DNA from: Hemerocallis citrina
Taxonomy: Eukaryota > Streptophyta > Magnoliopsida > Asparagales > Asphodelaceae
Length of the DNA: 64,000 nucleotides
NCBI GenBank assembly: GCA_017893485.1
Contig: CM030363.1
Location: 178,035,744-178,099,743, forward strand
Direction: 5' to 3'
Under the pieces are notes generated by a model that made no database searches, was not told where the DNA came from, and worked only from the letters and a program-made list of their open reading frames with translations. Shown here piece by piece: positions 9,842 to 21,606 of the stretch (position 1 is the first letter of the stretch; each line of letters starts with the position of its first letter). Made by a program: the position numbers and the translations under genes.

Positions 9842-11901
9842 ATGTCGAGGGCTCAGTTTGGTTCGTACGTCACCACATCGTGTCAGGATGACCCGCGTCT
9901 CTTTGACTCAACGTCTTGGAAACAGTGGAGAAGGTTTGTGATGTCATGCCACTCCGCAGTAGAAAGCCTTTTGCAGTGGAGTCAGTGACTCAGAAGGGAG
10001 CGTGCACAGGGAGGAGGGTGACGCAGAGGAAGTCGTCGGTGGTGTGGAGGAGGATGAGCTGATTAAGGGAGTGGGGGATGACGATGAAGTTGAAGTACCA
10101 AGGGGGACGAGGAAGTCGAGGATGACCCCTCGGCAGAGGACCACCATCTGGCTCCTTTGGTGATGCCTTCCCACCCAAAGGGTCATCGTGTCCGACGGAG
10201 GAAAATGAAGTGGATCCTGCCGGACAGCCGGATGAGACGGATCCTGAAGTCAGGCTCGATGTCCCCTTCGTCGTGCAGCCAAGCTCCATTAGAATGTACC
10301 TGAACGATGTCGATGACTTGATCCGGTACAGAGTGCAACCATCCTCGCATGGTCGACAGAAAATCTCCATTGACCAAAATGCCAATTGTGCTGACCGCGG
10401 ACTGCCTTTCGTTTATCCGAGCCAACTACTTTATTGGTCAGGAGTACAAGTTGTTGATCCTCGGCTCTGGGCTCCGCCCCACGGATAACTTGGCTCCCTA
10501 TTTCTGCATGTTTCCGGTGGACGCGTTCAACTCGGGCTTGCGACTGCCCCTCCACCCATTCATCCAGAGGGTTCTGTCCTGGGCATCGTTAATCCGATGC
10601 AATACGGGTCGAACTCTTGGAAGCAGTTCATGTGCTTCATGCTTCTTTGCGAGGAGAGGGGCATGCCCCTGAGATTAAACTAATTCCGAGCAGTTGTGGG
10701 TATTAGCTTTTCTAGCGAGTATGAAGGAATCTACTACATCTCGCCTCGCTAAGGGAGAACGGTCGTCCACAGCCATCCGGACTCGATAAAGGGGTGGAAG
10801 GGGAAATATTTCATCGTTCGGAGTTTGACACCCTGGGTAATACCCACAACGTGGAGTTTTTATAAGCCTAACCTTAAGGGACCTCGCAAGGCCAATCTGA
10901 CGGCAGAGGAGTGGGCAGATGTCGAGCAGGATATGTTCGGGCAACAACATCGGTTTGCTGAATGTGACGGAGAGGCATCTGGCTCGGATCGGACTGAGCC
11001 CCATTCCCTCCAGTATGTCTTTTGTCTAATTTTCATTCAAGTATTTTCCTTCTTATTATACGCTTCTCTTTCCTCTGCAGATATGGACAACTCATAGATC
11101 GCTGCAAGGAGGGCGATGTTGAAGAAGAAGGCCGAAACGGGCCGAGCAGGGGAAGCAGGGGAAGATCCCCTCCAAGGGGGTTTCGGAGGAACCTTCTAAC
11201 CCGACATTGAAGAAGCAGATGGCTTACCGAGGTGGTGAAGAGTGGCCTCCCCCCATCACTCCAGAGGCCGAGGCGATCATAGGCAATGCGGGGCTTCAAC
11301 CGTGGTCCCCAGATTGGGCCATTTGGGTTGGCGACATCGTGTTGGAGGGTCCCATGGCCATCGAGGTGGTTGAGAAGCTCGTCCCACCTAGGGACTGGAA
11401 GGCCTGGGAGTGTTACACCATAGAGTCCAGGTACAAGAAGTGGGCTCTGGCGAGCGTGCAGGTAACCTTCATTATGTTCCGACTCTTTTGTAGTTTGTTT
11501 ACTATATATTTTTTGTCTAAGTCTTATTTCCTCGACTATGGGCTTATCTGGAGGGCGCTCAGCTGATGAAGTTGCATCAGCTGGAGCTAAAGAGGGAGGT
11601 GAGGAACACTCAGCGCTATGAGCGTGAGATGAAGGACCTCATGATAGAGAAGATGGTGCCCGAGGCCCGGGATTAGGCCCTTCAGGCCGAGCTGGCTTCC
11701 CAGGCTGATGCCAGCATGAAGAAGGAGGGCGAGCTAAGGAAGGCAGCCTCTCACGAGATAAAGAAGGTCAAGCAGGCCGACATGGATAAGGTCATCAAGG
11801 CGAAGGAGAGGCCCGAGGGTGGTGATGACGAGAACGTTGTCGCGGTCGACCCCAACGCAGAGACGGCTGCCGAAGAAGAGGTTCGCCAATCCCCCCAATA
11901 G
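9842..11901 (+). pseudogene. Antisense ORF1 of element B, putative gypsy-type transposon family (decayed, 3 exons)
   Basis: It lies opposite to B's gag-pol. The start is chosen at ATG 9842 (MSR..) because the homologue in A also starts MSR. Exon 1 contains the family core at about 10349-10600 (RANYFIGQEYKLLILGSG, then CMFPVDAFNSGLRLPLHPF), matching the region of A at about 24400-24150. Exon 1 ends at donor GTATGT (11013), intron 1 is 11013-11080, exon 2 is 11081-11461, donor GTAACC is at 11462, and exon 3 begins at about 11561. Exon 3 is Lys/Glu-rich coiled coil (one TAG at about 11675) and ends with a stop at 11899-11901. Several frame changes in exon 1 and early stops show it is dead. The biochemical function of this family is not established. 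Confidence 0.75.
11013..11080 (+). other. Intron 1 of B antisense ORF1
   Basis: A GTATGT donor and a pyrimidine-rich TTTCCTCTGCAG acceptor bound 68 bp. A has an 84-bp intron at the matching place with donor GTATGC and acceptor GTGCAG. Confidence 0.75.
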
Positions 11902-12127
11902 TAGCCTTTGTTATTGGCTTTTCCTCCTCTTTTTTCTCTTCAAATTTTGTAACTGCCGAACGCGGACTGCCACCGCACCTATCTAAATACATTTTTGAGT
12001 AATAAAAAGAGTTTTTGGCCGAAACTTTTGACTTGGAATTTTGGGTGTAATCTACCATGTGAGATTTTCTGAATTTTTTCTAAGTACATAGGGCTCAGAA
12101 TGATGTTTCTCTGTTTGCCTCTATCAG
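11902..12127 (+). other. 3' UTR or intron between the two antisense ORFs in B
   Basis: This non-coding stretch follows the ORF1 stop. It contains AATAAA at about 12000-12005 (a possible poly(A) signal) and ends with the acceptor-like TTGCCTCTATCAG, after which ORF2 opens. A has an equivalent stretch at 22485-22323 ending CCTATTTCAG. Confidence 0.6.
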
Positions 12128-12813
12128 ATAAATGAGACATCGGGAGTAGACCCCGTTCGTGCTGAGATGGCGCGGCTTAGAGGTAAGGTCTTTGTCACGC
12201 CCCGCTTCCCAAAAAGAAGATACGGAATAAGGATATGTGACTAAGTCCAGCAAATGGCTTTTACAATTCATAAGCTGTCAGGATCTTTACAACAGGCACA
12301 AGTATAAATAAGAGAGATACGAGAAGAACAGTCAACCATGCATGTATAACTGAATTAATATAGTCAACAAGATTTACTTGAAACAAAATAAATGAATCTC
12401 AAATAAACCAAATCTGGAACAGGTTATAAATTTTGGGTCAAACTGCCCAATACAAAATTCATATAGCAATTACATTTATTCAAGATAGCAGGAAGTGAAT
12501 TGTAGCAAGAACTCCTGCCAACTAGAATGTTTGGTCACCTACTCCACGAGCAGCTGATCACCATAATCTGCAATTTAACAAATTGCAAAAAAAAGGAAAG
12601 AGAAAGAAAATGCCCATCAATGCAAGTTACGGGCCGCTTGTAGTGCAGGCAACAAGTATAGGAATGATAAACAAGAATAGAGTAACAGCGGAAGCAAGTA
12701 TAGCATGGAAAGGATGTAACAAAAAAATAGAGAACTAACTCTAAATCAAGAACAGAAACAACTAGCATGGCAAGATGAACGAGTGCAAGTGGCATGTAAC
12801 AAGTGTCAAGTAG

Positions 12814-12818
12814 CATGT
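12814..12818. repeat. Left TSD of element D
   Basis: CATGT occurs here and at 34820-34824, directly outside D. Confidence 0.9.
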
Positions 12819-13474
12819 TGTAAAGCCCCTGAATTTCCAATATGATATCTACGTGGCACAATTCCCAGCATCAACCTCAATGGTAATAGTAAACATAGCC
12901 AAAACACAGATAAAATTTTCAACTTTTATTACATTAATTCATTACAAAGCACAGCGGAAAAACAAACACCTTGAATTATAAATTCTTTCTTTTACAATAC
13001 ATTCTTTTACAATTTACAAGCCATAACATCAATTCTATCTCATGCATCCAAATCCCAAGCTATAGGTACCTACCTATAAAACATGAGGCTAAAGATAACC
13101 CTAACCCCCAAAACTACATGGGTCAGCCATAACAGTGTGAGTGACATGAAATAGATGCAACATAAATAAAACATAAAGGATAAAGTCATAAACAACATGT
13201 ATTAACAGCAAGAGGTAAATGAAGTAAGAAATAACAATAAATAAAACATGAAAATATCAAGTGAAACTAGGCTATGTGTCAAGTGTACAAAACAGGAAAA
13301 AGATATGCATAAAACCAAGTTAAGAAAACATCAATGCTATATGCTGACTCTTTAATGCATACTTGTCGGATTCTATGCATCCCACTCTACATAGGTCAGG
13401 TGCAAGCCCTTAACGTTCTTCATTTGATAGGGTTTAATCCCCCGCTATGCAACTTATCTTACTACGATGACTAC
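12819..13474 (-). repeat. Remaining part of the 3' LTR of element D
   Basis: It aligns closely with 32186-32851, for example the CAGCATCAACCTCAATGGTA block at 12866 and 32237. It stops at GATGACTAC, exactly where E1 begins. Confidence 0.9.
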
Positions 13475-14751
13475 TGTAACGTCCCGATTTCCATATACTG
13501 GGAAACCGTGACATAAGCCAGAATCTTTTCTTCAATTAGTCACAATACACAGAAAAACAGGAGAATTTAAAACTTTTTATTCAACACCCAATGTATTACA
13601 AGTCTGAATGTTATACAACTGCAATACATTACAATAGTGTTACAATAATACCTTTACAATCCCAAGTATTACAGCTTTCCACAAATTACATCAGAGTACA
13701 ATGAATGAAGAACAACACTTTGTAATTCCCACTTGGGTACTTTTCGACAAATAAATAATTAACATAAATATTACAGCGGAAACTAAACATGACATCGACT
13801 CCTCACTTTCCTTGCCTTGAGTCCTCCTGAATCTCGCACATGTACTTCTGCAATCCAGTACCTATTGAAGTGGGGACGTCAGTATTCACTGACGCTTTAA
13901 GGCTGATAACTTAGCAGCGAGTCTCCCAAAACAAATATACAATCATGGCAATGTGTCGGTATAGTTTAAATGTTCGTGAGTGCTATGACTAGAATCTAAT
14001 GCAATACTGACTAAAGCTAGGATGCCCTTATTCTAATGCCAGCAAGTCTCCGAAGCAACATGCAGCCCATACTACATGCGCCCTTCTCAAGCCGTCTCTT
14101 CATTATAGGGATTTGAACCCGCGCTATGGGTCCTACTTTTGTACTCAACCTGTTTCTGAAGATTAGACATGATTGATGAGGTTGCAGGTACGGTCTAGTT
14201 CCGTTACTGCAGTCAATAGTGGTGTCCTTGTTTGCCACTATTGCCCAGTCGCACCGGACCCCACTCAAAAATCTGACGAACCCCGGAGTTTCTGCCAACA
14301 GGAGAGCCCCCCTGCTGCCCCCTATCCAGACCGTAGTCTATGGCTTGTTCGCCCCTAGATCCAAGCCAAGACGAAGTGCCGAGGGTCTATCCCCCTGGCT
14401 CCGATAGGAATCGCTCCCGCTTATCATTCCACTTTAGAAATTAACAGACGAGATACGGATCCTGTGCTTTCCAACTCGTGACATGCCACAGACCGTATCC
14501 CTTTGACAAGAAGGGTACAACCCAATAACACCACCTAATGTAGGCCTATAGGACAGGTCAGATCATAAGGAATCACCCTTAACACCAACTCCTTCCCTTC
14601 GGTAAAAGATGAAGGTTAAGTAGCAAAGCCATAAGTTACTACCCTAACAATGTCACTAACCCTAAACCAACTGAGGGATGACCACAGAATCTACACAACA
14701 TGCTAAGTCTTAAGTTAGACTTTGCAAGCCAACTATACTAGGCTGCTCATC

Positions 14752-14756
14752 CTAGA
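14752..14756. repeat. Left TSD of Gypsy element A
   Basis: CTAGA occurs here and at 27949-27953, directly outside the A LTRs. Confidence 0.95.
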
Positions 14757-15376
14757 TGATATGGCTAAAAATGGGGTTAAATCGGAACCGTCCAGATGAG
14801 GGACGAATTTTGGCGCTCAGGGGTAAAAAGGTAATTTCTCATATAGATGGCCCCAAAGCGGGCATGGGATCTCCCCTTCACAGATCCAATAATTCGCGAA
14901 CAGATCCACTCCAATTGGGTACGGGCCCCGACCCGAGACGAACCCAAACCAGTAAGAGGAAATCAGGGTCACTGATTTGACTAAATCAACGGGCCTGATT
15001 TGCAGTTATCCTCTCACCGGGGATTAGGGATCAGTTTCCTAAACTGACTGTGAGGATTTTACTCCTGACGGGATCACAGGAAATCAGATCTCTAATCAAA
15101 TCCCCATGGCGACTATAAATACTTCCTACCTACCACTATTACAAGGTAATCACTCTTTTTCCAACTTAAGCTCTTTCTTAATCATCACTGGTTACTAACA
15201 AGAGCGTCGGAGGGTGCGTCGCCGGGAACAACCCCGGTGTATCGCACTTCCTTGCAGGTGCGCGGTGGGAGCTCAGCAGCTCAACTCCGACGAACAGGTT
15301 CGGATCTGCTATTCAGGTTTTTCCACGAACCCATAAATTCTATCTGTTTACCCCCACACCAGATTTAGCGGTAACA
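14757..15376 (+). repeat. 5' LTR of element A
   Basis: It is 620 bp, begins TGATATGGC and ends GCGGTAACA. A TATA box (CTATAAAT) lies at 15113-15120, followed by transcribed leader sequence. Confidence 0.95.
15113..15120 (+). promoter_or_regulatory. TATA box in the 5' LTR of A
   Basis: CTATAAAT about 260 bp before the LTR end is the likely core promoter for the genomic RNA. It is conserved in the 3' LTR at 27684-27692. Confidence 0.7.
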
Positions 15377-15378
15377 GA

Positions 15379-15397
15379 TTGGCACCATCTGTGGGAA
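15379..15397 (+). promoter_or_regulatory. Primer-binding site of A
   Basis: TTGGCACCATCTGTGGGAA begins two bases after the 5' LTR. Element B has the same 19-mer with one mismatch at the same spacing. Its complement ends in GGTGCCA, as a tRNA 3' end must. I do not assign the tRNA. Confidence 0.8.
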
Positions 15398-15450
15398 GAT
15401 CAGACGAATAGCAGCTCCTTCCCTTCCCGTCGGAAAGCTCTCCTCCAGCC

Positions 15451-17400
15451 ATGCCTCCCAGAAAGGTCAGATCTAGGGGGTCCAACCGGGGGCCCAACCC
15501 TGCCGATCCACAACAGGAAGTCCCGGTCCATCCCGCTCCGCATCCGGAGCAACTTCCTCCCCCGGTCCAAGACCATTTCCAACAGGGCCAGCCCCCTCTT
15601 CTGAATCAGCAACCCCCTAATGGTCCCGCTGGTCATAACCAGCAGAAGCAGAAGCAACCTCTACACCCAGTCCATGTTTCAATACACAACGCCTCTACAG
15701 ACTCCATGGCCTTCCACAATCCTCGAGCTTCCGACCTCCGCAACACCGTCCTAAATCGACAGAAGGATGAGGATCCTTGCCGCCGCCTAGATGAGAAGCG
15801 GGCCCGAGAGGGAGTCTCCCACCAACATCAAGGTGAGCGATCTCCTCATCGCCGAGATGGCAGGAGGTCTCCGGACCGAAGAGGACGGGGGGAATCCCCC
15901 GAACGTCGTAGGAGGAGGCCACATTCTCCTGCTAGTCGACATCATCCGAGGAACGACGAGGCACCCATCACTCGTGCCGAGTTTCAATAGTTCCAGGCAA
16001 CGGTGTTACAGGCCCTCAACCTTCGCCCCAACAACAATAATGCCCAAAGGGTCCCAACGCCCCCACGGGTCCCGAGTCCTCACCACGGGTCCATAACTCC
16101 TCCTCCGGCTCCTAATCACCAGCAACACAGTCATAGTCCTCGCCGATCCCAGGACTATCGTCGTCGTAGTCCCCGCTCCTGTCCTATGAAGACGAGTCCA
16201 GGGGATCATTTGACTACCGTCAGAGGGACGATGCCCTCTACCGCCGTCTCCACGAGATGGAGAGGCACATCGGTCGAATGGACAAGGAGGAGGAGTCGAG
16301 GGGAAGGACCGTCCGCCCCGGCAGACCCCCCTTCTCTCGGACCATAATGGAGGCTCTTATCCCGAGGGGCTTCAACCCTCCGCAGTTTGAAACTTACTCG
16401 GGAGAGTCGGATCCCGTTGACCATGGCAAAAGCTTTAAGACCTTGATGCTAATCCACCAAGCTTCCGACGCCATGCTTTGCAAAACCTTCCCCGCCACTC
16501 TCAAGGGTTCGCCTCGGGAATGGTACTCCCGGCTCGCTCCCTCCTCCATCTTCTCCTTTGAGCAGTTCGAAACGCTCTTCATAACCCACTTTGTGAGTAG
16601 CAGACGAACGGAGAAGACCAGCCTCTTTCTACTCCACCTCCGACAGGAGAGGGGAGAAAAGTTGAGGGACTATGTGAGGAGGTTCACCGCGGAGGTTCGG
16701 TCCATCGCCTCCCTCGACCAGTCAGTGGCGACCGTCGCATTCCAATCCAACATCCTCAACTCTAACCTTCGGTCGTCCCTCGCCAAAAAGCCCCTGCACA
16801 ACTTCGCCGACCTTCTCCTTAGATGCGAGAAATATATTCAGGCAGAGGAAGCCGAGTGCTTCCCGAGTTTCGGAGGATCGGCTTCCGGGTCGAAGAGAAA
16901 GACAACGGAAGAGGAAGGGGCTAGGAAGCTCCAGAAAGACAATGGCGGTCAGCGCCGCCCTCCCCCCAGGTTCGAAAAGTTCACTCCTCTCACCACCAAT
17001 GTCTCCACCATTCTGATGGAGGTCGAGAAGGAAGGGGTCATTCCTCCTGCCCCGAGGATGAACACCCCGTCTAAGAAGAGGAACAAGGAAAAGTGGTGCC
17101 GGTACCACAGGGACCACGGCCACGACACGAACGATTGTTGGGCCCTGAAGAATGAGATAGAGGCTCTCATCCAAAGGGGGCAATTGGCCAAGTTCGTCAG
17201 AACACAGGATCGGACCGATCGCCCTACTCCTCCGCCTCGGGGGGCTAACAAACGCACTGAGCAGCGTGATCAGACCCCGGACTTCGAAGAGGAGCATGTT
17301 CTGCACCTTATCCACGGAGACCCCATGGGGGGCTCCTCTAACTCCTCTCGGAAGGCCTTCGTCCGGGAGGTCAATTCAGTTCACGGCGTCCCTCCCCCCA
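15451..17400 (+). pseudogene. gag region of A
   Basis: This part of the broken polyprotein holds the Gag capsid domain (YSGESDPVDHGKSF through CEKYIQAEEAE, about 16393-16860). A basic Arg/Ser-rich stretch precedes it and a Cys/His nucleic-acid-binding segment follows it. TAG 15988-15990 falls between AEFQ and FQATV. In element B the matching residue is Tyr, so the ancestral codon is not certain. A frame change at about 16180 separates the N-terminal piece from the Gag domain. Confidence 0.85.
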
Positions 17401-17499
17401 AAGGCCTCGGCGTCCCAGTAACTTTCTCTGAAAGACCTCGAGGGGATCCGAACTCCCCACTGCGATGCACTTGTTATCGACCTCCGCATGGCGAACTTC

Positions 17500-19173
17500 A
17501 AAGTGCGAGGATCCTGGTAGACAACGGGAGCTCCGTGAACATCCTCTTCCTCTCGGCCTTCCGAGGGCTGCAACTATCCAAGGATCGCCTCAAACCGGCC
17601 GGCTACACGCTCCACGGGTTCACGGGGGTACCAGTAACTATCGAAGGGGTTATCACCCTGGACGTATCTGCTGGGAAAACCCCTACCACCCGGACAGAGC
17701 CGATGGACTTTATGGTCGTCGATGTCCCGGCTGCATACAATGTCATCTTGGGCCGACCTGGCCTAGCTGCCCTGGAAGCCGTTCCTTCGGCATACCACCT
17801 CAAGATGAAGTTCCCCACCCGGGCGGGAGTGGGAGAAGTCAGGGGCAGCCAAGAGACGGCTCGGAAGTGCTACATGACTTCCACTGGGGGTCCGGTGCTC
17901 TCCCTCGAGACTTTAGAGATCCCCGAGCTGAACGTCCGACCCACGTCCGAGCCGGCGGACGAATTGGAAGAAGTGCTCTTCTCGGACGAGGACCTGAGTC
18001 GAAAGTTCCTCATCAGCAATTCCCTACCGACTGCCCTATGTTCCGACCTGGTGCAGTGCATCCGGGAGAACCGCGACCTATTTGCATGGTCCGCCACGGA
18101 TATGCCCGGGATTTTCGAGGAGCTTCTAGTGCACCGCCTCAGCGTCGAACCGGGGTGCAGACCGGTTCAGCAGAAGAGGCGTAAATTCGCTCCTGAACGA
18201 CAACAAGCCATCAAGGAGGAGGTGGACAAACTCCTAAAAGCTCGGTTCATACAGGAGGTGAACTACCCCGAGTGGCTCTCCAACGTCGTCATGGTTAAGA
18301 AGTCAAATGGTTCCTGGAGGATATGCATCGACTTCACAGACATGAATAAGGCATGTCCGAAGAATCCGTTCCCTCTCTCGAATATCGACACCCTCATCGA
18401 TGCCACCTCGGGCCATGAGCTCCTCAGCTTCATGGATGCCTTCTCCGGCTACAACCAGATCCGAATGTTCCCCCCGGACATTCCGAAGACTTCCTTCATT
18501 ACCGACCAAGGCCTCTACTATTACAGAGTTATGCCGTTCGGATTGAAGAACGCTGGAGCCACCTACCGGCGCCTCGTCAACAAAGTCTTCCAAAGCCAGA
18601 TAGGCCGCAACATGGAAGTATACGTCGACGACATGCTCGTGAAGAGCGTCCGAGGTACCGACCACATGGCCGACCTACAGGAGGCATTCGGCGTACTGAG
18701 AAGAAACAACATGAGGCTTAATCCGAACAAGTGTGCATTCGGGGTCTCGTCAGGAAAGTTCCTCGGCTTCATGGTCAACCAGTGAGGGATCGAAGCAAAT
18801 CCTGAAAAAATTAAGGCCATACTGGACATGGCCCCGCCCCGGAATGTCAAGGAGGTGCAGAGGCTTATGGGTCGCCTCGCCGCTATTGGACGATTCCTTT
18901 CGAAGTCTGGGGAAAAGTGCCTCCCCTTCTTCAAGGCTCTCAGGAGGGGCAAGGGTTTCGAGTGGGGTGAACTGCAACAGGAGTCGTTCGACCAGTTGAA
19001 AGCCTACTTGGTCAATCCTCCCCTGCTCAGCAAGCCCGTTCCAGGGGAAACCCTATTCATCTACCTAGCTGCTTCCGAGCAGACCTTAAGTGCCGTTTTG
19101 GTGAGGGAAGAAGACCGGGCTCAGAGGCCCATTTACTATGTGAGCAAGGTACTTCGGGACGTCGAAGGCATCG
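17500..19173 (+). pseudogene. Protease and reverse transcriptase region of A
   Basis: The protease active-site phrase is ILVDNGSS (17511-17534), the form typical of Tat elements. RT begins at about 18130 and runs through WRICIDFTDMNKACPK, FMDAFSGYNQI, MPFGLKNAGATY and MEVYVDDML. TGA at 18783-18785 interrupts it where B has an Arg codon, consistent with CGA to TGA. Downstream the same frame goes on through the connection domain to IYYVSKVLRD, where the RNase H domain should begin. Confidence 0.88.
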
Positions 19174-20226
19174 GCGGGGCACATTCAGGGTCTAGGTCTT
19201 TGGCTCGGAAAACTCTGAATTACGGATACTTCTGGCCGACTCTCCTCCAAGACGCCGAGCGACACGTTCGGCAATGTGGCTCTTGTCAGAGACATTCCAA
19301 CATTCGTCGCCTCCCCCAAGCCAACCTCGCCTCCCTATCAAGTCCTATCCCCTTCGCGATGTGGGGTATGGATTTACTAGGGCCATTCCCTCCAGCTCCG
19401 GGCCAGTTCAAGTTCTTGGTCGTAGCCATCGACTACTTTTCAAAGTGGATTGAGGCCGAGCCCTTAGCCACTATCATCGAGAAGAGGGTGCTTCAGTTCT
19501 TTTGGAAGAACATCATCTGCCGGTTCGGTGTCCCCCGAGTCCTGATAACGGACAACGGAACCCAATTCACTCGGTCCGAGCTCCGAGCTCTATGTGAAGA
19601 CCTTGCCATCCAGCAACGTTTCTCCTCCGTCTCTCACCCACAGTCGAATGGCCAGGCAGAGAACGCTAACCGGTAGATCCTCTTTGGTATTAAGAAGAGA
19701 CTGGACAAATGTTCTAAAGGCTTATGGGTCGACCAACTCCCCAACGTTCTGTGGAACTACCGCACCAGCAAACGGACCCCCACAGGAGAGTCCCCGTTCA
19801 ACCTCACCTATGGGTCCGAGGCAGTGATACCTCTCGAAGTCAGAATACCTTCTCCTTGTCTCGCAGCCTATAACGAAGAACAGAACGCCAGAGACCTCCG
19901 GGCGAGCTTAGACCTGGTGGACGAACTGAGGGAAAGGGCATTAATCTGCCAACAGAACTACCAGAGGAGGATCGAGTTGGCGTACAACAAGAGAGTCCGA
20001 CCAACCGATCTCAAGGAGGGCGAATTTGGTCCTCAGGAAACTAGCCATCTCCTTCCCCAATCAGAAGAGCAAACTAGCTCCGAATTGGGAAGGACCTTAC
20101 AAGATCGCAAGAGTAGTTCGGCCAGGAGCTTATCATCTAGAAGACCTTGAAGGCAGAGAAATTCCGAGGACCTGGAATGCCGACCACCTTTTAAAATACC
20201 AAGAAAGCGCCCAGGCGCCTCTCTGA
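19174..20226 (+). pseudogene. Integrase region of A, N-terminus deleted
   Basis: Integrase would insert the DNA copy. The zinc-binding domain starts in its middle (GAHSGSRSLARK), fused in frame to the RT connection domain. The catalytic core motifs D, D and E are all present. TAG 19674-19676 stands where B has Gln. The C-terminal domain (VLRKLAISFPNQ, LAPNWEGPYKI) is in another frame after an extra base at about 20022 and ends at 20226. Confidence 0.85.
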
Positions 20227-20384
20227 GTATCCCAGGGTGTCGAACCGTTCCTCTCCTCTAACTTGTAATTCCTCTCTTAAGTTATCATATGTAAAAACGG
20301 CTCGCCGTCAGTTATCAATAAAGAATGCTTTTTCATACTTACAAAATTACTTGCATCTTTCCGCCTCTATTCTTATTTCGACCA
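20227..20384 (+). other. Non-coding gap after pol in A
   Basis: No coding potential. It includes AATAAAG at about 20317, a possible poly(A) signal, just before the 113-bp array. Confidence 0.5.
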
Positions 20385-21117
20385 ATGGTTCGGAGTCCAA
20401 TACCTGGCTCGGCTCTACTTCGCAAGTTTGTTCCTAAGCGAACTAGAAGTAGTTTGCCACTCGGAATTGCTCCCACAACCGTTGAACAATCTCACCGATG
20501 GTTCGGAGTCCAACACTTGGTTCGACTCTACTTCGCAAGCTCGCTCTTAAGCGAGCTAGAAGTAGTTTGCCATTCGGAATTGCTCCCACAACCGTTGAAC
20601 AATTTCACCGATGGTTCGGAGTCCAACACTTGGTTCGACTCTACTTCGCAAGCTCGCTCTTAAGCGAGCTAGAAGTAGTTCGCCATTCGGAACTGCTCCC
20701 ACAACCGTTGAACAATCTCACCGATGGTTCGGGGTCCAACACTTGGTTCGACTCTACTTCGCAAGCTCGCTCTTAAGCGAGCTAGAGGTAGTTCGCCATT
20801 CGGAACTGCTCCCACAACCGTCGAACAATCTCACCGATGGTTCGGAGTCCAACACTTGGTTCGACCCAACTTCGCAAGCTCGCTCTTAAGCGAGCTAGAA
20901 GTAGTTCGCCATTCGGAACTGCTCCCACAACAGTTGAACAATCCCGCCGATGGTTCGGAGTCCAACCCTCGGCTCGACCCTACTTCGCAAGCTCGCTCCT
21001 CGGCGAGCTAGAAGAAGGTCGCCGTGCGGAACTGCTCCATAACCGACGAGCAACTCTAGCGATGGATCGGAGTCCAGCATTCGGTTCGACTAGCTCACCC
21101 AATACCCCGAGCCGAGC
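20385..21117. repeat. Tandem array, 113-bp period, element A
   Basis: The ATGGTTCGGAGTCCAA phrase recurs at 20385, 20498, 20611, 20724, 20837, 20950 and (altered) 21062. Most units carry the hairpin AGCTCGCTCTTAAGCGAGCT (8-bp arms, 4-nt loop). The array sits between pol and the 3' end of the antisense cassette. The overlapping 92-120 aa frames are repeat artefacts. Confidence 0.95.
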
Positions 21118-21606
21118 GGACGAAGAACCGACCCTCGTATATGGAGAAAAATTCTACCGAACCGATTTCGCCGTCAGATCATCTCAAAATGCATGCTAGA
21201 ACGTGATGGACGGACCAGATCGCACTACGTTTCCACAAAACAACAAGATAGTGTTTTCTTGGAACTCGTGCCTCCCACCTCATGATCCGTGCTAAGATCT
21301 TGATCCACCGTCCAGATCAAGTCACGTGGCTCCTGTCTAAAACAGAACTGCACATCTGCCGAGGTGCAGACCCGTGCCGGAATAAACCAAACAATAGTCA
21401 GGACCACAACTAAGAGCTAAAGTTCTACAGCTAAGGCGAGGGTTCTATGGCTAGAACGCTCGAAGAAGCTAACTTGGTTCTTATGGTTCGTTTCAAGAAT
21501 AAAGCAACTACGGCACTGCGACGAGTAAACAAACTCCAATTTCATTAAGATAACTTGATAAATTTACAAGACCCGAAGGTTACAACAAAAACACAGTACG
21601 GCCCAT
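21118..21606. other. Spacer between the array and the antisense cassette in A
   Basis: It begins with a copy of ACCGACCCTCGTATATGGAG (21127), the same motif repeated on the far side of the cassette. The rest is non-coding and probably includes the 3' UTR of antisense ORF2. Confidence 0.6.

Larger units (their letters stand above)
15451..20226 (+). pseudogene. Gag-Pol polyprotein of element A (broken)
   Basis: It would make the capsid and the enzymes that copy and integrate the element. ATG 15451 starts a Pro/Arg-rich N-terminus. The retrotransposon Gag domain spans about 16400-16870 and a Cys/His knuckle-like segment (CRYHRDHGH...C) lies at about 17094-17145. The aspartic protease has VDNGSS at about 17518 and the RT has YVDD at 18621-18632. 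Integrase has CGSC (about 19276), the core Asp in WGMDLLGP, TDNGTQF (about 19549) and the Glu in QAENANR. Defects are TAG 15988-15990, a frameshift near 16180, TGA 18783-18785, loss of about 1 kb at about 19168 (RNase H and integrase N-terminus), TAG 19674-19676, and a +1 shift at about 20022. The stop at 20224-20226 ends the frame. Confidence 0.92.

Noticed and set aside
16722..17315. A 197-aa minus-strand frame opposite A gag
   Set aside because: It is a GC-rich antisense shadow of gag, with no domain and no splice or promoter signals like those of the true antisense cassette.
17465..18184. A 239-aa plus-strand frame inside A pol
   Set aside because: It is an out-of-frame shadow of the protease/RT coding sequence.
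20385..21117. Regular repeats that could suggest a CRISPR array
   Set aside because: The units are 113-bp contiguous tandem copies without unique spacers, in a plant retrotransposon.
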